Shown one piece after another: positions 52,565 through 61,185 of a DNA stretch of 64,000 nt. Numbering within the stretch: the stretch's first letter is position 1; each line of letters starts with the position of its first letter. The stretch comes from Bin5 sp965207495 (GTDB lineage: Bacteria > Chloroflexota > Anaerolineae > Caldilineales > Caldilineaceae): assembly GCA_965207495.1 (NCBI GenBank), contig OZ242287.1, positions 186,001 to 250,000 of the forward strand, given 5' to 3'. The position numbers were made by a program, and so were the translations under genes. The notes beneath the pieces are model-generated. The model was not told the origin of the DNA. It saw nothing but the letters and a program-made list of their open reading frames with translations, and ran no database searches.

Positions 52565-53716
52565 ATGGGTATACCGAAGGAGAACTGGTTCACGTTGGAG
52601 GAGTATCACAGCCGGCTGGCTGCAGCACGAGCGAAAATGGCGGCCCGGGAAATCGATGTGCTGCTCGTATTCGGCGCCGGCAACGTGTTCTATCTGACCG
52701 GCTACAACAGTGTCAACTCGTGGGATTTCCAGTGCTGTATCGTCCCCGACAGCGGCGATCCCATATTGCTAATTTTCAACTTTGAACTGGGGCGTTTCCT
52801 GGCCAGCGCGTGGCTGAGCGAACCGGTGCTTTACACGGCGCACGACGATCCGGTTGCGTCACTGGTCAACCTGCTTGATGACCAGAATCTGCGCAACAGA
52901 CGCCTGGGTATCGAAGAGAACAGCGCCAATCTTGGCGTGAGCAACTACCGTCGCCTGCGGCAGATGCTTGCCGACAGCCAGTGGACGGACGCTTCAGGTC
53001 TTGTAGACGAGGTGCGGCTGGTCAAGTCAGAGGCGGAAATTGCCTACATGCGCGAGGCCGGCCGGCTCACCCGGTTGGGCGCGGAAGCTGCGCTGGCGGC
53101 GGTAGCTGAAGGCGTCCATGATCATGCTGTGGCAAGCGCCGCATACGAAATCATGCGGTGCAACGGCAGCGATTTCATGTGCATAGAGCCCATCGTGGCG
53201 GCCGGTTATCGTTCCGGCCTGGCCCACAGTACCGTGGGCCACATCCCAATTCAGCACGGTGACTCGGTCTTCATCGAGTTGGGGGCTTGCGTGCGGCGCT
53301 ACACCGCGCCTATCATGCGTACCACCGTGGTGGGACCGACCCCGCCGGAACGTCAGGAGTTGACTGACGCGGCCCAGCTGGCCGTAGAGACAATCGTCGA
53401 GACCGCGCGTGCCGGCGTCCCGACCTCGGATGTTGCGGCGGCCGCGCTCCAAAAGGCGATCAAGCCCATTGAGGATCGCATCCAGTTCCACTATAATTTC
53501 GGCTATTCGGTCGGAATCGGTTTCCCTCCGGACTGGTTGGAACCGATCCATTTCTTCATCCAACTGCACAATCATGCCCCGTTGCAGGCCGGCATGACCT
53601 TTCACCTGCCTTTCACTTTGCGAGTCCTGGGCGAGTATGGCGCTGGCACAAGCGAGACCATTCTGATTACCGAGTCCGGGTGCGAGGTATTGACGCAGGG
53701 TCAGGCAGCGTCGTAG
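52565..53716 (+). CDS. M24-family creatinase/ectoine hydrolase (DoeA)-like protein
   Basis: A 383-residue pita-bread fold protein from ATG 52565. The N-terminal creatinase domain holds LLVFGAGNVFYLTGYNS; the C-terminal domain lacks the metal site of Xaa-Pro peptidases: Glu238 and Ala248 replace the two Asp (FIELGACVRRYTAPIMR), Tyr314 replaces the His (NFGYSVGIGFPPDW), and His347 stands where Glu is usual. This pattern fits metal-independent creatinase and DoeA, where a His acts as base (His221 is a candidate). It probably hydrolyses a small amide or C-N compound, not a peptide. Confidence 0.8.
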   Translation: MGIPKENWFTLEEYHSRLAAARAKMAAREIDVLLVFGAGNVFYLTGYNSVNSWDFQCCIVPDSGDPILLIFNFELGRFLASAWLSEPVLYTAHDDPVASLVNLLDDQNLRNRRLGIEENSANLGVSNYRRLRQMLADSQWTDASGLVDEVRLVKSEAEIAYMREAGRLTRLGAEAALAAVAEGVHDHAVASAAYEIMRCNGSDFMCIEPIVAAGYRSGLAHSTVGHIPIQHGDSVFIELGACVRRYTAPIMRTTVVGPTPPERQELTDAAQLAVETIVETARAGVPTSDVAAAALQKAIKPIEDRIQFHYNFGYSVGIGFPPDWLEPIHFFIQLHNHAPLQAGMTFHLPFTLRVLGEYGAGTSETILITESGCEVLTQGQAAS

Positions 53717-53884
53717 CTGGAGCAACCTGACGGTGGCGTTGCAGGGAGCCGGCGGTGCCAATCTCAGCGCAGTCTCGTTTCAACTGGTCTTCGAATGCGG
53801 ACAGGGGATGTGCAAGCCTCTGAATACTGCAGCTGAAATCGCATACTCACATGTATAACCCGAGTGTTGCAGAGAGACGCCATC

Positions 53885-54853
53885 ATGATCAATGACCCCG
53901 TTCTTATCAACGACTGGCATCCGGTCGAACTCTCACAGGAGTTGAAAGAGGGAGGGATCTCATCTGCGCGTGTGCTGGGGGAGGATATCGTGCTGTGGCG
54001 TCTCAAGGGCGAGGTCCTGGCCTGGAGGGACCTGTGCCTTCACCGGGGCACGCGTCTGTCGCTTGGTCGGGTTGAGAATGATAACCTCGTCTGCCCCTAC
54101 CATGGCTGGGCCTACAACGGCGAGGGGCAATGCGTACACATTCCGGCCCACCCCGACCAGGCGCCTCCGAAAAAGGCGCGGGCCCAGTCGTACCGGGTTC
54201 AAGAGAGATATGGCATGGTCTGGATCTCCCTGGGCGATCCGGCACACGATGTTCCTTCGTATCCCGAATATGATGAGCCGAACTATCACAAGACCTTCTG
54301 CGGCCCCTACGATATCCAAGCCAGTGCGCCGCGTGTCCTGGAAAACTTTGTAGACGTTGCCCATTTCCCCTTTGTGCATGATGGTCTGTTGGGCGACCAC
54401 CGCTACCCGCACATGGAGGATTACGAGGTCGAGGTAGGGTCAGGCGGCGTCATTGCGAAGGATGTTCGTATCTGGCAACCCAAGCCAGACGGGAGTGACC
54501 CCGAGCATGCGTCATCCTACACTTTCCATATTCAACGCCCCTTGACAGTCTATGTCGTCAAACCGACTGCTGAGACCAGGTTCGCCTTTTTCTTCACAGT
54601 CACACCGGTCGAAAAGTTGGTTAGCCGCGGCTGGTTGTGGCTTTCTACGAATACAGCGTACGACGTTCCTGAAGATGAAATCCGGGCGTTCCAGGACGAG
54701 CTGTTCGACCAGGACATACCCGTCGTGGAATCACAACGGCCCGAGATGCTACCGCTGGACTTGCAGGCTGAATTGCATCTGCGATCCGACCGCACTGCCA
54801 TTGCCTATCGCAGATGGCTGAACGAGTTGGGGCTTACTTTCGGAACCGCGTAG
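53885..54853 (+). CDS. Rieske non-heme iron oxygenase, alpha subunit
   Basis: A 322-residue protein. The Rieske [2Fe-2S] ligands are Cys51-x-His53 (CLHRGTRLSLGR) and Cys70-x2-His73 (CPYHGWAYNGEGQC). The mononuclear iron ligands are His160 and His165 (NFVDVAHFPFVHDGLLG). It is short, like vanillate O-demethylase or phthalate-type oxygenases, which add oxygen or demethylate aromatic acids and need a separate reductase; no reductase gene is in the window. ATG 53885 follows GAGAGACGCC. It lies 27 bases before the MDR dehydrogenase. Confidence 0.91.
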   Translation: MINDPVLINDWHPVELSQELKEGGISSARVLGEDIVLWRLKGEVLAWRDLCLHRGTRLSLGRVENDNLVCPYHGWAYNGEGQCVHIPAHPDQAPPKKARAQSYRVQERYGMVWISLGDPAHDVPSYPEYDEPNYHKTFCGPYDIQASAPRVLENFVDVAHFPFVHDGLLGDHRYPHMEDYEVEVGSGGVIAKDVRIWQPKPDGSDPEHASSYTFHIQRPLTVYVVKPTAETRFAFFFTVTPVEKLVSRGWLWLSTNTAYDVPEDEIRAFQDELFDQDIPVVESQRPEMLPLDLQAELHLRSDRTAIAYRRWLNELGLTFGTA

Positions 54854-54880
54854 TACGGCTGGAAATCTTTGCCACGAACC

Positions 54881-55882
54881 ATGCAGGGAAGCCGTCTGGT
54901 CTTTCGCCCGGGTATGCGGGTGAATGTCGAAGAGTTCACTGTATTGGCGCCCGGAGCCAACGAAGTGCTGGTTCGGGTTTCACGCAGCCAGGTCAGTGCC
55001 GGTACAGAGTTGAACTCGCTCCGCGGCGTGGGGCGAAGCGGTCGCGACGTAGCCTACCCGGGTTACGCCGCGGTGGGCCGCGTTCTGGATGTGGGTGAGG
55101 GCATCACCGACTTCGCGCCGGGCTCCCGGGTCTTGATCATGGGTCGCCACGCCACGCACTGGACCGTTGACGTGACCGGCTCGCCTCTGCAGAACGGCTA
55201 TATTCGGAAGCTGGACGACTCTCTGACCGACGAACAGGCGACGTTTGCGATCAACGGGGCTACGACATTGCACGCAGTCCGGCGTGCGCGTCTGCAGATC
55301 GACGAGTCGGTGGTCGTTTTCGGCGTTGGTGTCGTTGGGCAGCTTGTCACCGCGCTGGCGCGGCTTGCCGGCGCCTTTCCTGTCGTCGCGGTCGACCTGG
55401 TTGAGGAGCGTCTCCAGCTTGCCCGCCAAAGCGGGGCAACGCATGTTGTGAACGCGAGTGTGGAGGATCCGGTGGAGGCTGTTCGCGAAGTCACCTCCGG
55501 CGGCGCTCAGTGTCTCTTTCACGCCTCAGCCAATCCGAAAATTTTGCAAACAGTCTTCGAGGCCGCCGGCCAGCGGGCGAAGGTGGTAATGGTTGGCAGC
55601 GCACCCGGCACAGCCGAAATCGGGCTCCAGGTCGAGTTGCTGCGCCGCGAATTGCATATTTTAGGCGCTTACGAGCTCGAACTCGAAGTGCCGCACGTCT
55701 ACTGGCCCTGGACGCCGCAACGCGATCGCGAAGTCGTACTGCGCCGAATTGCTGACCGAACACTGGCAGTCGACCACCTGATCAGTCACAGGATACCCTA
55801 CACGCAAGCACCGGAGATCTACGCGCGGGCCGCCACTGGCGGCGAGGGCTGGCTGGGAATTATCCTGACATGGGATGCGTGA
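54881..55882 (+). CDS. Medium-chain (MDR) zinc-type alcohol dehydrogenase-like protein
   Basis: A 333-residue MDR oxidoreductase. It shares with 4459-5469 the VSAGTELNSLRG segment in place of a catalytic Cys, plus VVFGVGVVGQLVTALARL at the nucleotide site and SAPGTAEIGLQVELL. It follows the Rieske gene closely, suggesting it oxidises that enzyme's product or recycles an intermediate. It ends the plus-strand catabolic cluster; the next genes run the other way, with stops facing each other. Confidence 0.82.
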   Translation: MQGSRLVFRPGMRVNVEEFTVLAPGANEVLVRVSRSQVSAGTELNSLRGVGRSGRDVAYPGYAAVGRVLDVGEGITDFAPGSRVLIMGRHATHWTVDVTGSPLQNGYIRKLDDSLTDEQATFAINGATTLHAVRRARLQIDESVVVFGVGVVGQLVTALARLAGAFPVVAVDLVEERLQLARQSGATHVVNASVEDPVEAVREVTSGGAQCLFHASANPKILQTVFEAAGQRAKVVMVGSAPGTAEIGLQVELLRRELHILGAYELELEVPHVYWPWTPQRDREVVLRRIADRTLAVDHLISHRIPYTQAPEIYARAATGGEGWLGIILTWDA

Positions 55883-55959
55883 GTAGGCAGACTGGCGGGA
55901 CCGGCTCGCTTGGGGTCGGGGATTGACTTTAGCTGCGTCGTTACCCAGAAACTGACAAC

Positions 55960-56871
55960 TTAAGAAGCGTAGCCGTCCCGGTTTTGCTTGCGCCAGTCCG
56001 GCAGATAGCCGCGCTCGCTGGCGAAGCCGTAGGAGGGGCCGATCTGGCTGGGGTGGGACCAGGGCCAGGCCTGGCCGCCGATGATGCGGTATTCTTCTCC
56101 CCTGCCGCAGAGCCAGTAAAACATGTGGGCGACGTAGCGGGCCTGGTCGTGGCCACCATAGTAGGCGCGCTGGAAGTCGAACTCCGGCTCGGCGATCCAG
56201 TCTCTCTGGGGCGGGACGGTGCGCCAGTAGTTGTATTTGAGCATGTGGCGCGTGCCCTTGGCGGTGGAGAGGCCGCGGCGGTGGAGGATGCTGTGATGGT
56301 GGATGCCGATGGTGCCGGCGGGGCCGTCGGCAAAGACGCCGGCCTCGTCGTCGGCGCGCTTGGTGGGCATGATGTGGGAGCCGGGCACCAGCTCGGTCGG
56401 GCCAAGTTCGACGGGGGTGTCCTGGGGAAAGTAGAAGACCTCGACAAAGTTGAGTTCGGGGCCGAAGATGTGGTCGGCGTCGTTATGCCAATGCTGCGCG
56501 GGCATGGGGCACTCGACACGGTGGAGGCTGGCGAGGACGGGCAGACCGACGTTGCGGCCCAGCAGCGAGCGCATGATGCCGACCACCTGTGGATTGAGCA
56601 GGACGTGCTCAACGAACCAGTCCTCGAGGAAGATAGTGCTGGGCGCGTGGGAAAAGCGGATCTGTTCGAGGTCGGCCTCGGTCATGCCGTCGGGGATGTA
56701 GCTGGGGTTGGCCGGAATCTTGCCTTCGAGATAGTCGCAGGTGCGGCGGTTGATCTCGTCGGGGACGGCGCCCCGCAGCAGCAGATGGCCTTCGCGGCAG
56801 AATTCGAGCACCTGCGAGTCGGTCAGGGTCGGTTCGCCGTCGAAGGTGTGACTGGCTTTGTCGTGGATCAT
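55960..56871 (-). CDS. Phytanoyl-CoA dioxygenase (PhyH) family protein, tandem copy 2
   Basis: A 303-residue Fe(II)/2-oxoglutarate oxygenase: His129 and Asp131 (HWHNDADH) and the distal His197 (ILHRRG) form the iron site. It is the same length as, and very similar along its whole length to, the gene eight bases upstream, so the pair arose by tandem duplication. The C-terminal 62 residues are also copied in the pseudogene at 42979. Its 3' flank (CAGAAACTGACAAC) is duplicated there too. Confidence 0.88.
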   Translation of the reverse strand: MIHDKASHTFDGEPTLTDSQVLEFCREGHLLLRGAVPDEINRRTCDYLEGKIPANPSYIPDGMTEADLEQIRFSHAPSTIFLEDWFVEHVLLNPQVVGIMRSLLGRNVGLPVLASLHRVECPMPAQHWHNDADHIFGPELNFVEVFYFPQDTPVELGPTELVPGSHIMPTKRADDEAGVFADGPAGTIGIHHHSILHRRGLSTAKGTRHMLKYNYWRTVPPQRDWIAEPEFDFQRAYYGGHDQARYVAHMFYWLCGRGEEYRIIGGQAWPWSHPSQIGPSYGFASERGYLPDWRKQNRDGYAS

Positions 56872-56879
56872 CTCGTTGC

Positions 56880-57791
56880 TCAGACCGCGTAGCCGTCCTG
56901 GTTATGTTTGCGCCAGTCGGGTTGGTAGCCGCGCTCGCTGCCGAAGCCGTAGGAGGGACCGATCTGGTTGGGGCTGGTCCACGGCCAGGCCTGGCCGCCG
57001 ATGATGCGGTAGTCGTCTCCCTTGCCGCTGAGCCAGTAAAACATGTGGGCCACGTAACGGGCCTGGTTGTGGCCGCCATAGTAGGCGCCCTGGAGGTCGA
57101 ACTCCGGCTCAATGATCCAGTCGCGCTGCGGGGGCGTGGTGCGCCAGTAGTTGTATTTGAGCATGTGGCGCGTGCCCTTGGCGGTGGAGAGGCCGCGGCG
57201 GTGCAGGATGCTCTGGTGGTGAATGCCGATGGTGCCGGCAGGGCCATCGGCGAAGAGGCCGCCCTCGTCGTTGGGGCGCTTGGTGGGCATGATGTGGGTG
57301 CCGGGCACGAGTTCGGTCGGGCCGAGTTCGACGGGGGTATCCTGGGGGAAGTAGAAGACCTCGACAAAGTTGAGCTCGGGGCCGAAGACGTGGTCGGCGT
57401 CGTGATGCCAACCCTGGGACGGCATGGGGCACTCGACATGGTGATGGCTGGTCAGGATGGGCAGGCCGAAGTTGCGGCCCAGCAGCGAACGCATGACGCC
57501 GACCACATGTGGATTGAGCATCACATGCTCAACGAACCAGTCTTCGAGGAGGATAGTACTCGGCTCGTGGGAGGCGCGGATGCGCTTGAGGTCGGCTTCG
57601 GTCAGGCCGTCGGGGATGTAGCTGGGGTTGGCGGGGATCCTGCCTTCGAGATAGTCGCAGGTGCGGCGGTTGATTTCGTCGGGCACGACGCCCTTCAGGA
57701 GCAGATGGCCATCGCGGCAAAATTCGAGCACCTGCGAGTCGGTGAGGGTGGGTTCGCCGTCGCCGGTGTGATTGGTTTTGTCGTGGATCAT
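56880..57791 (-). CDS. Phytanoyl-CoA dioxygenase (PhyH) family protein, tandem copy 1
   Basis: A 303-residue paralogue of 55960-56871, with the same MIHDK start, HHDADH iron motif and ILHRRG distal His. Differences are scattered, many near the active-site lid (HHHVECPMPSQGWHHD versus HRVECPMPAQHWHND), compatible with a shifted substrate range. GGAGAGCACC precedes ATG 57791. Both genes are likely co-transcribed, possibly with the PhyH gene at 58107 further upstream. Confidence 0.88.
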   Translation of the reverse strand: MIHDKTNHTGDGEPTLTDSQVLEFCRDGHLLLKGVVPDEINRRTCDYLEGRIPANPSYIPDGLTEADLKRIRASHEPSTILLEDWFVEHVMLNPHVVGVMRSLLGRNFGLPILTSHHHVECPMPSQGWHHDADHVFGPELNFVEVFYFPQDTPVELGPTELVPGTHIMPTKRPNDEGGLFADGPAGTIGIHHQSILHRRGLSTAKGTRHMLKYNYWRTTPPQRDWIIEPEFDLQGAYYGGHNQARYVAHMFYWLSGKGDDYRIIGGQAWPWTSPNQIGPSYGFGSERGYQPDWRKHNQDGYAV

Positions 57792-58106
57792 GGTGCTCTC
57801 CTGGGTGGGATAGGTATGTGGGTCAATTTAGCATAGGTCTGTGGTTTTGGAAACAGGATTTGACACGCGTCCCGGACTGAACAGCCCGATATTGCAGGTA
57901 GTGGTTGGCCGACGATGCCGGTTCGATGGCATACTGTCCGATCTTGTCCTCCATTCAATATCCGATTCCCTGCCCAAAGAAAAATGTCCGCATATAGCGA
58001 ACATTTTGTCAGAGGCACTATCGTCCCACCGGCAGCGTCAGTCAGTCGGACATTGCCGTCCTTTCTGCGTGAAGACGTCGTTCCCTTCCCGGCATCCTCC
58101 TGCTTC
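57792..58106. other. Gap between PhyH genes
   Basis: About 315 bases with no gene. The 3' part presumably holds the promoter of the tandem PhyH pair, but no convincing -35/-10 pair was found. No repeats are evident. Confidence 0.5.
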
Positions 58107-58955
58107 TCACAGCCCCGGGGGAACGCCGAAGGGCGCGTCGGCGAAGCGGGCCGTGGCCGCGTTCAGCGGCCAGGTCTGTCCGCCCTCGGTCTGGAACTGC
58201 GCGTGTTTGCCGCACAGCCACAGGAACATCTCGGCGGCATGGCTGGCTGCCAGCCATATATCGCGATAGTAGCCGGAGTCCCCCACCGGCAGGTAGGGCG
58301 CGTTGCCGAAGTCGAAGTCGGGGTCGATGCACCAGTCGCGTTGCGGCGCGGCGGTGCGGAAATAGTTGTACTTCAGCGCATTCCTGACCCCCGGCGTCTT
58401 GGCCCGCATCGAAGTCGAGCGCCTGTGCCAGATCGAGTAGACGGTAATGAAGATCGAGCCGGCCGGCCCGGCCATGAACTCGCTGCCGCGCACACGGTCC
58501 AGATGCTTGAGGTGGTCGTTGGCCGAGTAGAGAAGATGCGTCCCGGGGATAATCTCGGTCGGCCCCATCTCCATCGTGCAGTCCTGCGGCAGATAGAAGA
58601 CCTGCAGGTTGCGCAGCTCATGCGTGAACTTCGAATTGCCGTCGCGGTGCCAGCCCTGCGCCTCGGTCGGATACTCGACGCGGTGATTGCTCATCAGCAG
58701 CGGCAGCCCGAAATTGACGCCCAGCAGCGACCGCACCGCGCCGGCGGCCTGCGGATTCTTGATCACGCCCTCCAGAAACCAATCTTCATACAGGATCTCA
58801 GTCGGCTCATGCGAACTGTTCTTCTCCAGAAAGGCGCGGACGCGGGCGTTGACGTCGTCCGGCACGACCGCGTCCAGCCGGATATAGCCCCGTTTGCACA
58901 GCTCCAGGACCTCGTTATCATTCAGGGTCGGCTCACAGTCGTAGTAGATTTTCAT
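58107..58955 (-). CDS. Phytanoyl-CoA dioxygenase (PhyH) family protein
   Basis: A 282-residue oxygenase from ATG 58955 (GGAGAT upstream). Iron ligands: GWHRDGN (His-x-Asp) and IWHRRS (distal His). It shares the CEPTLNDNEVLELCKRGYIR start and NALKYNYFRTAAPQRDW segment with the tandem pair, so the three form one subfamily, but it is more divergent and shorter. It starts four bases after the stop of the small conserved gene, in the same operon as the importer upstream. Confidence 0.87.
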   Translation of the reverse strand: MKIYYDCEPTLNDNEVLELCKRGYIRLDAVVPDDVNARVRAFLEKNSSHEPTEILYEDWFLEGVIKNPQAAGAVRSLLGVNFGLPLLMSNHRVEYPTEAQGWHRDGNSKFTHELRNLQVFYLPQDCTMEMGPTEIIPGTHLLYSANDHLKHLDRVRGSEFMAGPAGSIFITVYSIWHRRSTSMRAKTPGVRNALKYNYFRTAAPQRDWCIDPDFDFGNAPYLPVGDSGYYRDIWLAASHAAEMFLWLCGKHAQFQTEGGQTWPLNAATARFADAPFGVPPGL

Positions 58956-58959
58956 CGCT

Positions 58960-59322
58960 CTATCTCCACTTCTCCAGAATGAACTCGCAGCCCAGCCCGG
59001 TGGGCCGGTTCTCATCGGGCACCAGCGCCAGATTGGGGAACTGCACGATCCGCCAGCCGTCGCGCATGGCGTCAAGCACGGTATCGTAGGGCCATGGATC
59101 GCCCGGATGCTGCTCGACGACCTCACCGCCCTCCACCAGCGAAAACCCTATCACCTGCGAAGCCACCGAAGTCTGGCCGGCCTGCAGATAGAGCAAATCC
59201 TGCTGCCCCGCACCGCCTCGGCGGAGGGCGTCAATAACCTGCCGCAGCTGCTCTTCCGTCAGCGCCCCCTTTTGCAGCGCCTCGATACAGCCCTCAAGCT
59301 GTTGAATCGCCGTCTGCGCCAT
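58960..59322 (-). CDS. Small protein of unknown function linked to PhyH
   Basis: A 120-residue protein from ATG 59322 (CAGGAGAG upstream). An N-terminal helical part (TAIQQLEGCIEALQKGALTE, LRQVIDALRRGGAGQ) is followed by a beta-rich domain (GFSLVEGGEVVEQHPGDPWP, WRIVQFPNLALVPDENRPTG) ending GCEFILEKWR. I do not recognise the family. Its place, four bases before a PhyH start, suggests a functional link such as an accessory subunit or sensor. Confidence 0.65.
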   Translation of the reverse strand: MAQTAIQQLEGCIEALQKGALTEEQLRQVIDALRRGGAGQQDLLYLQAGQTSVASQVIGFSLVEGGEVVEQHPGDPWPYDTVLDAMRDGWRIVQFPNLALVPDENRPTGLGCEFILEKWR

Positions 59323-59342
59323 ATCGCTCTCCTGGACAGTGC

Positions 59343-59382
59343 GCCGGTCATGGGGATGCACGGGGCGCTCCCCATGACCGGC
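59343..59382 (-). promoter_or_regulatory. Stem-loop after the binding-protein gene
   Basis: A perfect 14-bp inverted repeat (GCCGGTCATGGGGA / TCCCCATGACCGGC, 12-base loop) lies between the binding-protein stop (59437) and the small gene start (59322). It lacks a T-run. Its position matches the stem-loops after the other three binding-protein genes. Confidence 0.75.
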
Positions 59383-59436
59383 CTGTTGATAATCACTCCT
59401 GGCGGCGGCGCAGGTCGCCCTGCAGGCGCCCCGCTC

Positions 59437-61059
59437 CTACCACTTGCTCAGATCCCAGGTGCCGCCGCTTTCCGTGCTGTTCGTCTCAATCGCACGGTCG
59501 GCCCACTCCACCCAGACCTCTTGCATGCGCTCGGCAGCCTCATCCAGAGTTATCTGGTCCAGATAGTACTCCTGCAGAATGATGAACGCCTCTTCGCGTG
59601 CGCCCGCATCAACCATGTCAGCATACGACCAGCGCATCACACTTGTCGGAATATGCGCCTTGGCCGGTTCGGCCACCTCCGGCCGCACGTTCGGCTCCAC
59701 ATCCTTGATCACGGGGACCAGGCCGGGGCGGCCTTTGACCGCATGGCTCCAGTTGGCGGAAAGGAATTGCAGGAAGTCAACCGCAACATCGACAGTACCG
59801 CGCTTGACAGCGGCGGCATTCACCACCCACGCGCCGGCCGGCCCGCCCACAAACGGCCCCGGCTCCTCTTCAAGCGAAAACTCGGAATCTTCCACGCCGA
59901 CCACCGGGCCGGAGGCCACGCCCACCTCAAAATCGACCTCAGGATTGCCCAGAATGCTCTCGGCCTCCCAAGAACCACTCATGCGTACCACCACCTTGCC
60001 GGTCAGGAAATCGCTCAACTGCACCGGCGCCCCGATTTTCCACTCCTCGGTCACATAGGGCACCCACAGCTTTCCAAGCCGCAGCGTCTCCTTGTATTCG
60101 GTATCGGTCGCCGCGAACAGGCCCTGCTTGATGGCGCGCACGAACTCCTCAGCCTCGATCACATTGTCGCTCAGGCTGACCTTGTAGCTCAGCCGCCATT
60201 CCACCAGCCCTTTTGGCTCGACGATCGAATGATCGAAAATCAGACTGTCCCAGTTGCCGGCGGGCGAACAACACATGAGGTGCATGGGCGTCTCATAGCC
60301 CGCTGCCTGCAACTCCTCCAACAACGCGACCAGTGCGGTGATGTTTGTACGCGGGCTGGGGAACTCCAGGCCCAGGTCATCAAGCACGGTCTTGTTGTAG
60401 TAGATGAGCGACGGCGCGGCGGTCTCGAGCGGAATCGAGTAGTAGCGTCCGGCCAGGCTCTTGCTCTGCGCCAGTATGCCATCGAACCCGTTCTCCCATT
60501 GGTCGACCCAGCGCTCGCTGCCTGCTCTGCCCTCCTCGACATACGGGTTGGGCTGGCGGAAGTAGGTATCCAGGGGGGTCAGCAGCCCTCTGTCGCCTTC
60601 AGCGCCATCGTAGCCGGTGCTGCCGTAGTAGCGCATAAGATCGGGTCCTTGACCGGCGGCTATCGCGGTTTTCATGTACCAGATCAGAGAGGTCTGCGCA
60701 CCGGGCGGCGCCTCCGGCACGCCGAAGGGCACGACGTCGATACCCGGGTGCATATCTTCCCACTGGGCGATCAACTCCGCCATGTACTCGTTGCCGGTCT
60801 CACCCGCCGCTTTCTGGGCGTCTGTGAGCCCCTCGGGCGGCATGTAGCCCCCGTCGAACATGACGACCAGCTCACCCTCGTAGTCCAGCACGGGCGGGCC
60901 GGTTGCCGGGACTTCCACCACTTTCTCGACCACCCGCTCGACTTCGACCACCTGCGGCGCGCAGGCGCCCATCAGTGCGACAAGCGCGACAGCGATCACG
61001 GTGAAGATCAGGCGTCGCGGGCTCGTCTGTGTTTGCGCAAACGTACCCTTGGTTTTCAT
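59437..61059 (-). CDS. ABC transporter extracellular solute-binding lipoprotein
   Basis: A 540-residue family 1 binding protein, longer than the other three. The leader (MKTKGTFAQTQTSPRRLIFT then VIAVALVALMGAC) is a Sec-type lipoprotein signal with lipobox LMGAC, lacking the full twin-arginine consensus. A VVEVERVVEKVVEVPATG stretch follows, the Val/Glu linker typical of Chloroflexi-type binding proteins. Here it comes last of the three transport genes, the reverse of the other operons. TAAGGAGAAG precedes ATG 61059. Confidence 0.91.
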   Translation of the reverse strand: MKTKGTFAQTQTSPRRLIFTVIAVALVALMGACAPQVVEVERVVEKVVEVPATGPPVLDYEGELVVMFDGGYMPPEGLTDAQKAAGETGNEYMAELIAQWEDMHPGIDVVPFGVPEAPPGAQTSLIWYMKTAIAAGQGPDLMRYYGSTGYDGAEGDRGLLTPLDTYFRQPNPYVEEGRAGSERWVDQWENGFDGILAQSKSLAGRYYSIPLETAAPSLIYYNKTVLDDLGLEFPSPRTNITALVALLEELQAAGYETPMHLMCCSPAGNWDSLIFDHSIVEPKGLVEWRLSYKVSLSDNVIEAEEFVRAIKQGLFAATDTEYKETLRLGKLWVPYVTEEWKIGAPVQLSDFLTGKVVVRMSGSWEAESILGNPEVDFEVGVASGPVVGVEDSEFSLEEEPGPFVGGPAGAWVVNAAAVKRGTVDVAVDFLQFLSANWSHAVKGRPGLVPVIKDVEPNVRPEVAEPAKAHIPTSVMRWSYADMVDAGAREEAFIILQEYYLDQITLDEAAERMQEVWVEWADRAIETNSTESGGTWDLSKW

Positions 61060-61185
61060 CGGTAGCTTCTCCTTATTTGGCTTAAGTTCCGTTTGAAACT
61101 GTCCGTTTGCTGTGCATCGATCGATAGGCTTCTCCTCTGTTCCCCTGCACTTTCTGCATTCACGGCCTGCCCTCTGTAGGAATGC

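Noticed and set aside
55984..57836. Two ~300-codon plus-strand frames over the PhyH pair
   Set aside because: They are complementary to both duplicated PhyH genes and similar to each other only because the genes are duplicates.
59107..61065. A 652-codon plus-strand frame
   Set aside because: Antisense to the binding-protein gene at 59437-61059, which has a lipobox and normal codon pattern.
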